Part shown: positions 43,640 to 51,924 of the stretch, piece after piece
How the letters are laid out: each line of letters opens with the position of its first letter
How positions within the stretch are numbered: the stretch's first letter is position 1
Notes under the pieces: generated by a model
What the model was told of the DNA's origin: nothing
Databases searched by the model: none
The model's input: only the letters and a program-made list of their open reading frames with translations
Made by a program: the position numbers and the translations under genes
Assembly (NCBI GenBank): GCA_040901775.1
Contig: JBBDYF010000227.1
Coordinates: forward strand, 1 to 64,000
Length of the DNA stretch: 64,000 bases
Source of the DNA: CAYLLN01 sp040901775
GTDB lineage: Bacteria > Planctomycetota > Planctomycetia > Pirellulales > Pirellulaceae
Direction: 5' to 3'

Positions 43640-44734
43640 ATGCGCCGCCATCTTGTCTCGATTGTGATCGTTGCCTGCGCACTTGCCGCCTCGCCATTGC
43701 GCTGGGCCAGTGCCCAGGAGCCTGCTCAAGAGCCCGCCCCGCCGCCGACGATTGCCACCTATACCCGCTGGGTCACGTCGCTGGCGTGGAACAGCGACGG
43801 CTCGCAACTGGTCACCGGCGGCGGCGAAAGCCTGCAATATCGGCCCGGGGACGTGAAGATTTGGGATCCCAAAACCGGCGCGCTCGTCGCCAGCTTGGAA
43901 GGGCAGCCGACGAACGTCTGGTCGGTCGCGATTTCGGCCGATGGCAAGACCTTGCTCAGCAGCGGCTACGACGGCAAGGTGATTCTGTGGAACGTCGCCG
44001 AGAAGAAGCCGCAGCAAACGCTCGACAAGCACAAGTCGTGGTGCCGGTCGGTCGCACTGACGCCCGACGGCAAGCACTTTGCCACCGCGGGCGAGGATGG
44101 CAACATCGTGCTGTGGGAAACCGAGGGGCTGAAAGAACTGAAAACGGTCAAGGCGCACGAGGCAGCCGTGTACGACTTGGCATTCTCGCCCGACGGGGCG
44201 ACCCTGGCCACCTGCTCGACCGACAAGCTGGTGAAGCTGTGGGATTGGAACGCGGGGACCGAGAAGGCGAAGCTCGAAGGGCACGAGGGCGCGGTGTGGG
44301 CCGTCGCCTGGGCCAAGGATGGCGCGCTGCTGGCCAGTTGCGGAGCCGATCGGAAGATCAAACTGTGGAACGCCGAAGGGAAAGAGCAGGCGACGCTGGA
44401 AGGACATAAGGACTGGATCAGCGACATTGCCTTTTCGCCCGACGGGGCGCTGCTCGCCACCAGCAGCCACGACCGAACGGTCAGGCTGTGGGACGTGAAA
44501 GAGAAGAAAGAAGCGGCCTCGCTGGGGCCATACAAGAGCACCGTCTGGGCCGTCGCCTTTTCGCCCGACGGCGCGCTGCTCGCCACGGGAAGCCACAACG
44601 ACTCGCTCAAGCTGTGGAACGTCGCCAGCCGGGCCGAACTGTTTGCCCCACCGGCCGAGGCCAAGCCGGCGGCGGAAGCGAAGCCGGAGGAGGAGAAGCC
44701 AGAAGAGGCCAAGCCGGAAGAGAAGAAAGAATAG
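43640..44734 (+). CDS. Exported WD40-repeat protein
   Basis: 364 residues. Signal peptide (about 1-27) then seven WD40 blades (about 35-335), each with a variant of FSPDGALLATGSHDxTVKLWD, and a low-complexity tail of AKPEEEKPEEAK units. A propeller that binds partners at the cell surface; planctomycetes often place one after a DUF1501 gene, here a pseudogene. Start at MRRHLVSIVIVACAL. A tail of this composition is usually flexible. Confidence 0.88.
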   Translation: MRRHLVSIVIVACALAASPLRWASAQEPAQEPAPPPTIATYTRWVTSLAWNSDGSQLVTGGGESLQYRPGDVKIWDPKTGALVASLEGQPTNVWSVAISADGKTLLSSGYDGKVILWNVAEKKPQQTLDKHKSWCRSVALTPDGKHFATAGEDGNIVLWETEGLKELKTVKAHEAAVYDLAFSPDGATLATCSTDKLVKLWDWNAGTEKAKLEGHEGAVWAVAWAKDGALLASCGADRKIKLWNAEGKEQATLEGHKDWISDIAFSPDGALLATSSHDRTVRLWDVKEKKEAASLGPYKSTVWAVAFSPDGALLATGSHNDSLKLWNVASRAELFAPPAEAKPAAEAKPEEEKPEEAKPEEKKE

Positions 44735-44751
44735 TACGACGGTCGCTATCC

Positions 44752-45410
44752 GTGCCCCATAGGGGCAACCTGCGCCAGCCCAGGGCAACGCCCTGGGTTG
44801 ATGAGTTGTTAAAGTTTCGTCAGCCCCGCAGGGGCGCACTGCCGAAGGTGCCACCATGCCGCAGTCCCTGGCGAAAATCCTGGTGCATGTCGTCTTCAGT
44901 ACGAAGCACCGTACGCCTTGGCTCAAGGATTCCGCGGTTCGCCATGAACTTCATGCCTATCTGACTAAGACCCTGCAGACACTTGAATGCCCCCCATCGG
45001 CATGCGACGGGGTGGCGGACCACATTCATTTCCTTTGTCAGTTGTCTCGCAAAATTCGGGTCATGGACCTGATTGAAAAGGTAAAAACGGCCAGCTCAAA
45101 GTGGATCAAGACCAAGGGACCTGCCTACGGCAACTTTTACTGGCAGGGAGGATACGGCGCTTTTTCTGTGAGTGAATCGAGCCGGAGGGCGGTTATCGAG
45201 TACATCCGCCGGCAAGAGGAACATCATCGGCAGATGACGTTTCAAGACGAGTTCCGCACGCTCTGCAGAAAGCATGGCATTGAAATTGACGAAAGGTATG
45301 TGTGGGATTAGCCCAGCGAGCGCGCCCCGTGGGGGCTTTGGATGCTGGCTTGCGCCTCCAACCCAGGGCTGCGCCCTGGGCTGGCGCAGGTCGGCCCGTT
45401 GGGCCGCATC
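44752..45410 (+). mobile_element. RAYT/IS200-like element with inverted hairpin arrays at both ends
   Basis: The transposase gene (44856-45311) is bracketed by three-hairpin arrays. Left: GCCCC-ATA-GGGGC (about 44755-44767), AGCCCAGGGC-AAC-GCCCTGGGTT (44777-44799) and AGCCCC-GC-AGGGGCGC (44823-44838). Right, inverted: CCGTGGGGGC (about 45327-45336), CAACCCAGGGC-TGC-GCCCTGGGCT (45359-45382) and GGCCCGTTGGGCC (about 45392-45404). 44771-44800 and 45359-45388 are near-perfect inverse complements over 30 bp. Boundaries are approximate. Confidence 0.75.
44856..45311 (+). CDS. REP-associated tyrosine transposase / IS200-like Y1 transposase
   Basis: 151 residues. Y1-transposase fold: VVFSTKHRTPWL strand, the HUH motif in VADHIHFLCQLSRK (about residues 50-56), the VKTASSKWIK helix, GGYGAFSVS, and the catalytic Tyr in EYIRRQEEHHRQ (about 113). 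RAYT-like proteins cut single-stranded hairpin DNA and are thought to move REP sequences. It appears intact. Flanking palindromes in inverse orientation support a REPtron-like unit. Confidence 0.85.
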   Translation: MPQSLAKILVHVVFSTKHRTPWLKDSAVRHELHAYLTKTLQTLECPPSACDGVADHIHFLCQLSRKIRVMDLIEKVKTASSKWIKTKGPAYGNFYWQGGYGAFSVSESSRRAVIEYIRRQEEHHRQMTFQDEFRTLCRKHGIEIDERYVWD

Positions 45411-45453
45411 GCCAGGCCGCATCGCCAGGCCGCATCGACCTATCAGGGAAAGT

Positions 45454-46035
45454 ATGAACGCTGCGGCTTTCAATCCACGCTCCTTCGGCCCAGCCATTGC
45501 CGATCTGCTCTCCGGCGACCGGCTGCCCGAGCTCGGGCCGGGCACTCCCAACGAACCGGCGCGGGCCAAGCTGCAGGCCCTCGCGCTCGGTCGCACGTTC
45601 GGCAGCCGCAAGGTCGTCGATCACGCTGCCGTGCGATGCTGTCTGGCGGGTCTGTGGCTGTGGCACGATTTTCAGGACGAATCGCACCAGATCAGCCAGG
45701 AGATCGAAACGGCCGACGGCAGCTACTGGCACGGCATTGTGCATCGCCGCGAGCCGGACTACGGCAACGCCAAATATTGGTTTCGGCGGGTGCCGCAGCA
45801 TCCGATCCATGAGCCGCTCGCCCAGGGCGTGCGCGAACTGGCGGCTGCCGCCACGCTGGATGCGTCGGCCGGTTTTCTGGCCTCGCAAGCGACATGGGAC
45901 CCGCACCGCTTCGTCGATCTGTGCCAGACGATTGCCGAGGGCAAGCCGTCGGCTGAAACCCTGACCCGGCGCGTCGCTCGCCTGGAATGGCAACTGCTAT
46001 TCGCCCATTGCTGGCGGCAAGGGGTGGAGAGTTGA
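45454..46035 (+). CDS. Hypothetical protein
   Basis: 193 residues, mixed alpha with aromatic clusters: CCLAGLWLWHDFQDESHQIS, YWHGIVHRREPDYGNAKYWF and RRVPQHPIHEPL. I recall planctomycete homologues with the same YWHGIxHRREPDxxNAxYWxRRV core but no assigned function. No signal or membrane segment. Upstream lie the right-hand hairpins of the transposase element and a short GCCGCATCGCCAGG tandem repeat (45415-45450) just before the start; AGGGAAAG precedes the ATG. Confidence 0.7.
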   Translation: MNAAAFNPRSFGPAIADLLSGDRLPELGPGTPNEPARAKLQALALGRTFGSRKVVDHAAVRCCLAGLWLWHDFQDESHQISQEIETADGSYWHGIVHRREPDYGNAKYWFRRVPQHPIHEPLAQGVRELAAAATLDASAGFLASQATWDPHRFVDLCQTIAEGKPSAETLTRRVARLEWQLLFAHCWRQGVES

Positions 46036-46407
46036 AGGGGTCGGATGCTTTAGCGACGCTTCGCAGAAGCGTTTCTCTCGGAAATCGGTTTTGCCGATGG
46101 TGAACAAGGGCCTTCCGAGTGACCAGACTAGTCACGGCGCAAAAATAATCTCGCGCGACTTACGTCGATTGGCCTGCTAGCAATTCGCTGACCAGCTTGG
46201 AGTTACATCATAGCAAACGTACACAAGTCCGGGTGATCGCGAAAACGTGCGCGCAAGTTCATTGACGCGCGCAAGTCCACCTGCCACATTCCACCCATCG
46301 ACATGCGACGCGGGCAGCGAGCGAATCGCTCGCCACGATTGCGGAACTCTTCCGCCTGCCGCCCGCGCTGCTTCTGACTCACTTCATTTTCTTTGGGAGA
46401 ACAGCCC
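46036..46407. other. 372-bp intergenic region at the left edge of the phage module
   Basis: No gene seen. Contains ACGCTTC-GCA-GAAGCGT (about 46048-46064), GTGAC-CAGACTA-GTCAC (46119-46135, operator-like) and a direct repeat GCGCGCAAGT (about 46250 and 46268). No attachment site or integrase. GGGAG precedes the first phage gene. Confidence 0.4.
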
Positions 46408-46902
46408 ATGAGCGCTCAGATTGCGCACGCCGCTGCGCCGGAATCGACTGCGGCAGTACAACAGATCGAGAGTACACAGCCGCAGGCTCAGGGTGAGCCT
46501 GCCCTTGCGGAAGCGAACTCGCCGGCCGGCCAGGAGGTCGCGAACCCCAGCCCCGACCTTTCCCAACATGCGGCCGAACAGGCAGAGCTCGCCCGGCGCG
46601 AAGGAGCGGCCGCTCGCCTGCGACAGTCGAGCACGCTGCCTGCCGGCCTGCGCACGCGGCTGGCCGACGTGGTTGCCAGCGGCGGCAGCGCCGAGGAGGC
46701 CATTCGAGCGGTCGAAGAAGGGCTGCCCGCCGTGCTGCGGCTCTCGGGCGAACAGTTGGCGCGGCCCCAGCATCCCGGCGGCGACGTCTTCTTCGATGGC
46801 GACGCCGACCAGCTTTCTGAACAGCAAGCCGAGGCGATCGCCACGCAGCAATTGCGGCGGAGCGGAATGCTCCGCGGCCAACGGGTCCGTGCGGGGGACT
46901 AG
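46408..46902 (+). CDS. Phage-module protein, possible scaffold or assembly protein
   Basis: 164 residues, Ala/Glu/Gln-rich and largely helical, with AEQAELARREGAAARLRQ and SEQQAEAIATQQLRRSGML. Composition resembles phage scaffolding or capsid-assembly proteins, and it is directly before decoration and capsid genes. No specific family. Start at ATG 46408 with GGGAG upstream; the open frame to 46393 needs a TTG. Confidence 0.55.
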   Translation: MSAQIAHAAAPESTAAVQQIESTQPQAQGEPALAEANSPAGQEVANPSPDLSQHAAEQAELARREGAAARLRQSSTLPAGLRTRLADVVASGGSAEEAIRAVEEGLPAVLRLSGEQLARPQHPGGDVFFDGDADQLSEQQAEAIATQQLRRSGMLRGQRVRAGD

Positions 46903-46956
46903 TAATTTGCCATAGCTGAAAACCTCAGCACACGTGGAATGCAGAAGGCTCAAAGC

Positions 46957-47002
46957 CGTGGGCGTGCGAACCGCACTGCGAGCACGCCCACGCAAGCGTG
47001 GG
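46957..47002 (+). repeat. Intergenic hairpins in the phage module
   Basis: GTGGGCGTGC (46958-46967) pairs with GCACGCCCAC (46982-46991), 10 bp; an overlapping CCCACGC-AA-GCGTGGG (46987-47002) is a second hairpin. Lies in the 167-bp gap between the scaffold-like and decoration genes. Confidence 0.6.
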
Positions 47003-47069
47003 ACGTGGCACCCGATCCGTTTGAAACCAAACCAACCAATTCCGTTCCTTCCATTTTCAGGAGCATGAC

Positions 47070-47849
47070 ATGTCTGAATTTTCTTCGGGCAACGCCCCGG
47101 GATTCGCCGCGCAAGTCGAGGCGGATGAAACCAACGTCTTGTGGGTCGGCAGGCACGGACAAGACCTGGCCGCGACGCGGAAGATCACGTTGCTGGGCGC
47201 CGCCGTCGATAGCGGCAACTCGCCGACGACGACGCTGCGCGGCGGCAACGTGCTGACGATCGTCGATGCCACCGGCAAGGCCAACACCTACTCGGCCGAT
47301 GCCAACGACGGCCGGCAAATCGCCGTCGGCATTCTGGAAAAGCACCAGGACATGCTCGCGGATGGCACGGCGACCGATCGCTTCGTGCAGATGCTCGTGC
47401 ATGGCCTGGTGAAAGAAGGCGAGCTACTGGGCCTCGATCCCCGCGCCAAGCAGCAACTGGGCGGGCGCTGCACGTTCGACCGCGAAACCTCGCCCCAGGC
47501 CGGCACGCTGATGCATCCGCGGGGCATCTATCGCAAGGCGGCCAGCTATACGGTCGTCGCCGGCGACAACGGCCTGTTGTTTCTAACCACCGCGGCAGCC
47601 ACCTTCACGCTGCCGACGAAGCAGAACGGGCTCGCCTTTCGCTTCGTTCAAACGGCCGACGCCAACCTGGTGATTCAAGGCTCGGCCGATCTGGTCCACA
47701 AGGGCAACGTGGCGGCCAACACCGTCACCTTCAGCACCGCGAGCGAAAAGATCGGCAGCCAGGTGCTGGTCGAGTGCCTCTATACCGACACCGGCGTGCT
47801 GAAGTGGCTGGTGACCAACCTGGGAGGGACAACCGCGACGGTGGCCTGA
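47070..47849 (+). CDS. Phage head decoration-like protein
   Basis: 259 residues. N-terminal half (about 35-120) resembles lambda-D-type or Mu-like decoration proteins, with repeated beta segments; the C-terminal half (YTVVAGDNGLLFLTTAAATF onward) is a beta-rich domain of the kind found on capsid decoration and fibre proteins. Position just before the capsid gene supports the role. Confidence in the exact family is moderate. Confidence 0.6.
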   Translation: MSEFSSGNAPGFAAQVEADETNVLWVGRHGQDLAATRKITLLGAAVDSGNSPTTTLRGGNVLTIVDATGKANTYSADANDGRQIAVGILEKHQDMLADGTATDRFVQMLVHGLVKEGELLGLDPRAKQQLGGRCTFDRETSPQAGTLMHPRGIYRKAASYTVVAGDNGLLFLTTAAATFTLPTKQNGLAFRFVQTADANLVIQGSADLVHKGNVAANTVTFSTASEKIGSQVLVECLYTDTGVLKWLVTNLGGTTATVA

Positions 47850-47900
47850 TTCAAGTTCCAAGTTCCAGGTTTCAAATTTCAAGTTCCAAGTTCAACCCAC
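47850..47900 (+). repeat. AAGTTCCAAGTTCC micro-repeat
   Basis: Degenerate TTCAAGTTCCAAGTTCCAGG units directly after the decoration stop codon, extending to the capsid gene leader. Confidence 0.6.
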
Positions 47901-47912
47901 GGAGAATCTTCT

Positions 47913-49028
47913 ATGTCCGTTTCCACTGCACAACTTCTCGCGCCGCAGACGATCCGCAAGGCCATCTCGCAATTGGACTTGCCGGGCACTTCGCTGCAAA
48001 ACCTGCTCGGCTGGGGCCTGGGAGGCAGCAACAGCACCCGCCAATCGGGCCGCAATTTCTCGTACGACGTGTTCAACGTCTCGCGCAGGGTGGCTTCGGG
48101 CCGCGTGCCGGGGCAGGCCGCCAGCCGGCAAAAGCCGCAGAATGTGAGTCGCGTTTCGGCGACGTTTCCGCGGGCGGCCGAAACGATCGAACTTCTCGAC
48201 GAGGATCTGCTCAACCGGCGGGCGATCGGCGGTTCGGACAGCTCGCTCGACCAGAACGGCGAGGTGTACCTCACTCGGCAAGAGGCGTATCTGGCCCAGC
48301 GGTTTGCCAACCTGATCGAGTTTCAAACGGCGGCCATGCTCCGCGGTTCGTACTCGTACGACGAGGACGGCGACGAACTGCGACACGGGTTCAGCGGCGG
48401 CGAAACGACGATCGACTTCCAACTTCCCGCGGGAAACCTGAGCCAGCTCAACATGCTCGGCGCGGGGAACATCCTCGATGCCGATTGGGCCGCCGCGGCG
48501 ACCGACATCCCGCAACACCTGCATCGCGTGAACGCCGCGATGGTGCAACTGACCGGCATGGGCCTGGCGCACGTCGTGCTGACGAGCGCGGCGTGGCAAC
48601 ACGTCGTCAACAACGACACGGTTCAAAACCAGGGAGGAGCGAACGGCTTCTGGCAATCGCACCAGCGGCTCGGTCAGGGCGAATTCACGGTCGTGCTGCG
48701 AAGCGTTCCCTGGGTCACGTTCCACGTGATCGACTACGGGCTGGAGATCTGGAACGGCTCGACCGAGACGTTCACCAAGCTGATCGAGGACGACCGCGCG
48801 GCCTTCCTGCCCGAGCCGAGCCCGCGCTGGGTGCAATACCTGGAGGGGTCGGAAATCGTGACCGAAGGCCCCGGCGGACCGAAGCACGAACGGTTCGGGT
48901 TCTACGCCTACTCGTTCCCCGTACACGATCCGAGCGGTTGGAACCTGGCGGCGGTAATGAACGGCATTCCCGCGCTCTACACGCCGCAGGCGCTGGCCTA
49001 CGGCCTGGTCACCGGCGGCAGCTACTAA
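47913..49028 (+). CDS. Phage major capsid protein (gpE-like)
   Basis: 371 residues. HK97-fold capsid of the lambda gpE type: RRVASGRVPGQAASRQKPQN then VSRVSATFPRAAETIELLDE in the N-arm/E-loop region, the long helix and P-domain (QEAYLAQRFANLIEFQTAAM), and the C-terminal SFPVHDPSGWNLAAVMNGIP block. Length is typical. Coded after the decoration protein, as in lambda-like head operons. Confidence 0.82.
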   Translation: MSVSTAQLLAPQTIRKAISQLDLPGTSLQNLLGWGLGGSNSTRQSGRNFSYDVFNVSRRVASGRVPGQAASRQKPQNVSRVSATFPRAAETIELLDEDLLNRRAIGGSDSSLDQNGEVYLTRQEAYLAQRFANLIEFQTAAMLRGSYSYDEDGDELRHGFSGGETTIDFQLPAGNLSQLNMLGAGNILDADWAAAATDIPQHLHRVNAAMVQLTGMGLAHVVLTSAAWQHVVNNDTVQNQGGANGFWQSHQRLGQGEFTVVLRSVPWVTFHVIDYGLEIWNGSTETFTKLIEDDRAAFLPEPSPRWVQYLEGSEIVTEGPGGPKHERFGFYAYSFPVHDPSGWNLAAVMNGIPALYTPQALAYGLVTGGSY

Positions 49029-49050
49029 AGCTAACCAACAACCACTCTAG

Positions 49051-49072
49051 CCGGGACCAAACCTGGTCCCGG
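49051..49072 (+). repeat. Palindrome family A, copy 1
   Basis: CCGGGACCA-AACC-TGGTCCCGG, a 9-bp perfect stem, 22 bp after the capsid stop codon. Other copies: 49589, 49626, 51610 (decayed), 51631, 51678, 62942, 62996. Confidence 0.85.
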
Positions 49073-49122
49073 TCGCTGCTCCCTCCCCAGCCCTAGCCCC
49101 CAGCCCTAGCCCTCCTCTCCCC

Positions 49123-49572
49123 ATGCAAACCTACTGCACCCAAGCCGACCTCGAAGCGATCTGGCCCGCCGCTTCGCTACTGGCCAGCGTCGATGACGAT
49201 GCGACCGGCACGCTCTCGGCAACCGAGCTGGGCTACATCGCGCGGGCCATCGAGCGCGCGGCGAACGCCATCAACGCACGACTCGAAACGCGCTATTCGC
49301 TGGCCGATCTCGCGGCGAACGCCTGGTGCCGCGATGCCAACGCGGCGATTGCCGCGTACTGGCTGGCGACGCGCCGCGGCGTGGCCGCGCCGGCCCAACT
49401 GCAACAGCAGCACGACGCCTACCTGGCGGCGCTCGACCAGATCGCCGCTGGATTGTGGAAAGTGCCCGAAGCGCCAGAGAGCCACACGCCAGGGCCGAGC
49501 GTGACAAATTTCGAGATTCGTCTCGACGAGCCTTATCGCAAGGCGCAACGCGTCGAAGAAACGAGCGTCTAA
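49123..49572 (+). CDS. Phage gp36-like head-completion protein (DUF1320)
   Basis: 149 residues, helical. The opening QTYCTQADLEAIWP and the internal ARAIERAANAINARLETRYS and NAAIAAYWLATRRG match the DUF1320/Mu gp36 family that sits between capsid and tail genes. Here the next plus-strand gene is the portal, not a tail gene. Confidence 0.8.
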   Translation: MQTYCTQADLEAIWPAASLLASVDDDATGTLSATELGYIARAIERAANAINARLETRYSLADLAANAWCRDANAAIAAYWLATRRGVAAPAQLQQQHDAYLAALDQIAAGLWKVPEAPESHTPGPSVTNFEIRLDEPYRKAQRVEETSV

Positions 49573-49588
49573 CTCGCACCGCACCTAG

Positions 49589-49647
49589 CCGGGACCAAAC
49601 CTGGTCCCGGACGTTTGATTCTTAGCCGGGACCAAACCTGGTCCCGG
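49589..49647 (+). repeat. Palindrome family A, copies 2 and 3 (tandem)
   Basis: CCGGGACCA-AACC-TGGTCCCGG at 49589-49610 and again at 49626-49647, separated by 15 bp, between the gp36-like and portal genes. Confidence 0.85.
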
Positions 49648-49679
49648 TGCCCCTTCCACCATGCATGGGAGCCAACACG

Positions 49680-50894
49680 ATGAGCCTGTTTTTCAAACTC
49701 CGCCACGCCCTGCTCGGCCGCTCGCAGCCGGCGGCGACGCGCATCCAGCGCGTCGAACCGACCGTCATGCGGATCGACGAGCTGCCCCCGTTCACCCTGC
49801 ATATCGCCGAGCTGATGCGCTACGACCCGCAAGTCCGCATTGGCCTGGGAGCGCGCAACGGCCTGCTCATGGCAGCCGAAGTGGATGTCGTTGGCAGCGA
49901 TCAGCTCGTCGTCCGCTGGGTGCAGGAGCAGTGGAACGCCTTGTGGCACGGCTCGGCCCATCAGTTGTTGCGGGCCAAACTGTTCGGCTTTCTACCGTTC
50001 GAGGTGGTCTATCGCCGCACCGCCGCCGGCCCGTTCGCGGGAATGCTCGAAGTCGAACGCTTGATCGACCATCACCCGCAACACTCGCGACTGCTGATGC
50101 AGAACGACCAGATCGTGGGCTTCGAGAGCCAAGCGCATCAGGCGAGCGGGAGGCGTCAGCCTCCCGATGGTCCAGACTTATCCTCCCGGCTCGAAGCCTA
50201 TCGGGGTGCTCACGCACCCCGCTCGCCGGGGAACGCTCGCATCCTCCTCGCTCCCCAAGCCCTCGTCTGCACATTCGACTCCGAATGCACCAACCCTTAC
50301 GGCTGTGCGCTGTTGGCCCGTGCCTACCCGGCGTGGTTCGAAAAATGGATGCCCGGCGGCGCCAAGCGGACGCTGCGACTGCGGATGATTAAAGACGCAT
50401 ATATCGGCGACATCCTCTGGTATCCGGCCGACAAGCAGGTGCAACGGCCCGACGGCACCGAGGTGAGCTGGCGCGAAATGGCTCGCGAACTGGTCGAGTC
50501 GCGGCACAGCGGCGGAGCGCTCGCCCTGCCGATGCTGCGCGACGCGCTGGGCAACCGACTGATCGACTACACGCCGCCGCAGAGCGTGCCGGGTCATACG
50601 CAAATCTTTCAGTGGAAGCGCGACCTGGACCTGGAAATCTGGAAGGCCCTGGAGGTGCCGCCGGAGATCATTCAGGCATCGAGTTCGGGCAGCGGCTACA
50701 GCGGGCGCTGGATTCCGTTTGCCGTGGCGCTGTCGGCCGTGCATCAGGAACTGGCCGAGTTGATTCGCTCGGTCGATCGCGACGTGCTCCGGCCGATCGC
50801 CCAGCTCAACTTCGGCCGCGAGCCGCAGTACCAGATTCACCCTCGTTCGCTGGTCGAAACGTACTCGGCCATGTTTGGCCGACCGCAGACCTAG
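49680..50894 (+). CDS. Phage portal protein, DUF935/Mu gp29-like
   Basis: 404 residues. DUF935 pattern: LHIAELMRYDPQVRIGLGAR, LRAKLFGFLPFEVVYRR, FDSECTNPYGCALLARAYPA, YPADKQVQRPDG, LEIWKALEVPPEIIQASS. Portals form the dodecameric ring for DNA entry. Residues about 155-185 (SGRRQPPDGPDLSS...) are encoded by a family-B hairpin repeat inserted in frame, absent from typical homologues. Start at ATG 49680. Confidence 0.82.
   Translation: MSLFFKLRHALLGRSQPAATRIQRVEPTVMRIDELPPFTLHIAELMRYDPQVRIGLGARNGLLMAAEVDVVGSDQLVVRWVQEQWNALWHGSAHQLLRAKLFGFLPFEVVYRRTAAGPFAGMLEVERLIDHHPQHSRLLMQNDQIVGFESQAHQASGRRQPPDGPDLSSRLEAYRGAHAPRSPGNARILLAPQALVCTFDSECTNPYGCALLARAYPAWFEKWMPGGAKRTLRLRMIKDAYIGDILWYPADKQVQRPDGTEVSWREMARELVESRHSGGALALPMLRDALGNRLIDYTPPQSVPGHTQIFQWKRDLDLEIWKALEVPPEIIQASSSGSGYSGRWIPFAVALSAVHQELAELIRSVDRDVLRPIAQLNFGREPQYQIHPRSLVETYSAMFGRPQT
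50142..50235 (+). repeat. Family-B hairpin repeat inserted in the portal gene
   Basis: GCGAGCGGGAGGCGTCAGCC then TCCCGATGG at 50142-50169; the rest to about 50235 holds a second hairpin GGGGTGC-TCAC-GCACCCC. Read in frame by the portal gene. Compare 16942 and 55834. Confidence 0.6.
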
Positions 50895-51160
50895 AGCCCT
50901 TCCTTCGCCAGCTTCGCCTCGCGGACGGCCCGGCTGGCGTTATCGACAAAGTTCTCGATCTGATTCAGCCCGCGGAGCAGCATCGCATGACCATCGATCG
51001 CCACCGAGTTGACATGGGCATCGTCCATCGCGCGAGACAGTGCCGCCAGCTTCGCGGTCTGCTCCTTCACCCGTTCGATCACCGACCCCAGGCGGGCCTT
51101 GGAGTACGGCTCTTTGCGGGGAACGCGAACGGCGGGTTTTTTGGGCTTCTTTTTACCCAT
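50891..51160 (-). CDS. Small hypothetical protein opposite the phage genes
   Basis: 89 residues: a basic Lys-rich opening MGKKKPKKPAVRVPRKEPYS and a long amphipathic helix LIERVKEQTAKLAAL-like, ending RAVREAKLAKEGL. The only minus-strand gene in the module; its TAG overlaps the portal stop by four bases. Could be a DNA-binding or host-derived coiled-coil protein. Family unknown. Confidence 0.5.
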   Translation of the reverse strand: MGKKKPKKPAVRVPRKEPYSKARLGSVIERVKEQTAKLAALSRAMDDAHVNSVAIDGHAMLLRGLNQIENFVDNASRAVREAKLAKEGL

Positions 51161-51300
51161 GGTGCAAAGACTCCGGCGCGGTGAAGGATCGAGGCGAGTG
51201 AAGCGGCGGCGAGCGAGACAAAAGATGATACCCGGCCCAGTGCGCTCTGCAAGAGGCAGTGAAACATTCCTCACAAGTTTTTTAAGATTGAGAAACTCCC

Positions 51301-51630
51301 ATGTCCCACAACCTCACGCTTCCCGAATTGACCGCCATTCGCCGCCTGCTGCGCGAAGGGGTGCGGCATATTGAAATCGCCCGCCGCCTGGACCTGGCGG
51401 TCGGCACGATCAGTCGGATCGCTTCCGACCGCCAGCTACGCCATCGCCGCGACCTGAGCGAAGCGGACCTGCCCGACGACGATCCGCCCCCCGACTATGT
51501 GGCGGGCAACCTGCGGCGCTGCCCCACTTGCGGCGGCATGGTCTATCGCTGGCCCTGCCTGACTTGCGTTTTGCGCTGCGAAACGGCTCAAGACAATTTG
51601 CTCAAGCAGCCGGAACCAAACCTGGTCTAG
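51301..51630 (+). CDS. HTH and zinc-ribbon protein, possible small terminase-like regulator
   Basis: 109 residues. N-terminal homeodomain-like HTH (TAIRRLLREGVRHIEIARRL, about 10-30, then VGTISRIASDRQLRHRR) and a C-terminal zinc ribbon RCPTCGG...CLTCVLRC. Position upstream of terminase and the HTH permit a TerS-like role; a regulator is equally possible. The last residues QPEPNLV are encoded by a decayed palindrome family A copy. Confidence 0.65.
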   Translation: MSHNLTLPELTAIRRLLREGVRHIEIARRLDLAVGTISRIASDRQLRHRRDLSEADLPDDDPPPDYVAGNLRRCPTCGGMVYRWPCLTCVLRCETAQDNLLKQPEPNLV

Positions 51631-51699
51631 CCGGGACCAAACCTGGTCCCGGTCTTTTCGAGACCTGCGCTAGCCCACCGGGACCAAGTTTGGCCCCGG
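51610..51699 (+). repeat. Palindrome family A, copies 4-6
   Basis: A decayed copy (51610-51630, CCGGAACCA...TGGTCTAG) supplies the end and stop codon of the HTH/zinc gene; a perfect copy is at 51631-51652; a variant CCGGGACCA-AGTT-TGGCCCCGG is at 51678-51699. Confidence 0.8.
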
Positions 51700-51720
51700 C
51701 TAATGAGAAGGGAGACGCCC

Positions 51721-51912
51721 ATGACCGCCTTTAGCGCTGCCGCGTCTGCACAACGGACTGGACCTTCTGCTCGCAAGGAAAAGGCCACCAAGCGACTCGG
51801 CCCGCCCGAACTGTTTCAAATCGTCATCCAGTGCGCCGACGAACCCCAGCAGCGCGACCTGTTCGAGCGCCTCCGCCGCGAAGGGCTCAAACTCCGTCTG
51901 CTGGTGCTGTAA
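51721..51912 (+). CDS. Small hypothetical protein of the packaging module
   Basis: 63 residues: a basic N-terminal region (SAAASAQRTGPSARKEKATK) and a helical C-terminal half IVIQCADEPQQRDLFERLRR that resembles a small protein-binding or ParB-accessory helix pair. Family not known. GGGAG precedes the ATG; the ABC-GNAT gene starts 12 bp after its stop, so they are probably cotranscribed. Confidence 0.55.
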   Translation: MTAFSAAASAQRTGPSARKEKATKRLGPPELFQIVIQCADEPQQRDLFERLRREGLKLRLLVL

Positions 51913-51924
51913 GGAAGCCTGCCC

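Noticed and set aside
51301..51630. Firm call of small terminase subunit
   Set aside because: Only position and an HTH support it; the zinc ribbon is not typical of TerS, so it is left as a possibility.
49051..51699. Regularly recurring palindromes as a CRISPR array
   Set aside because: Repeats are separated by whole genes or by 15-45 bp, number few per cluster, and no cas genes are present.
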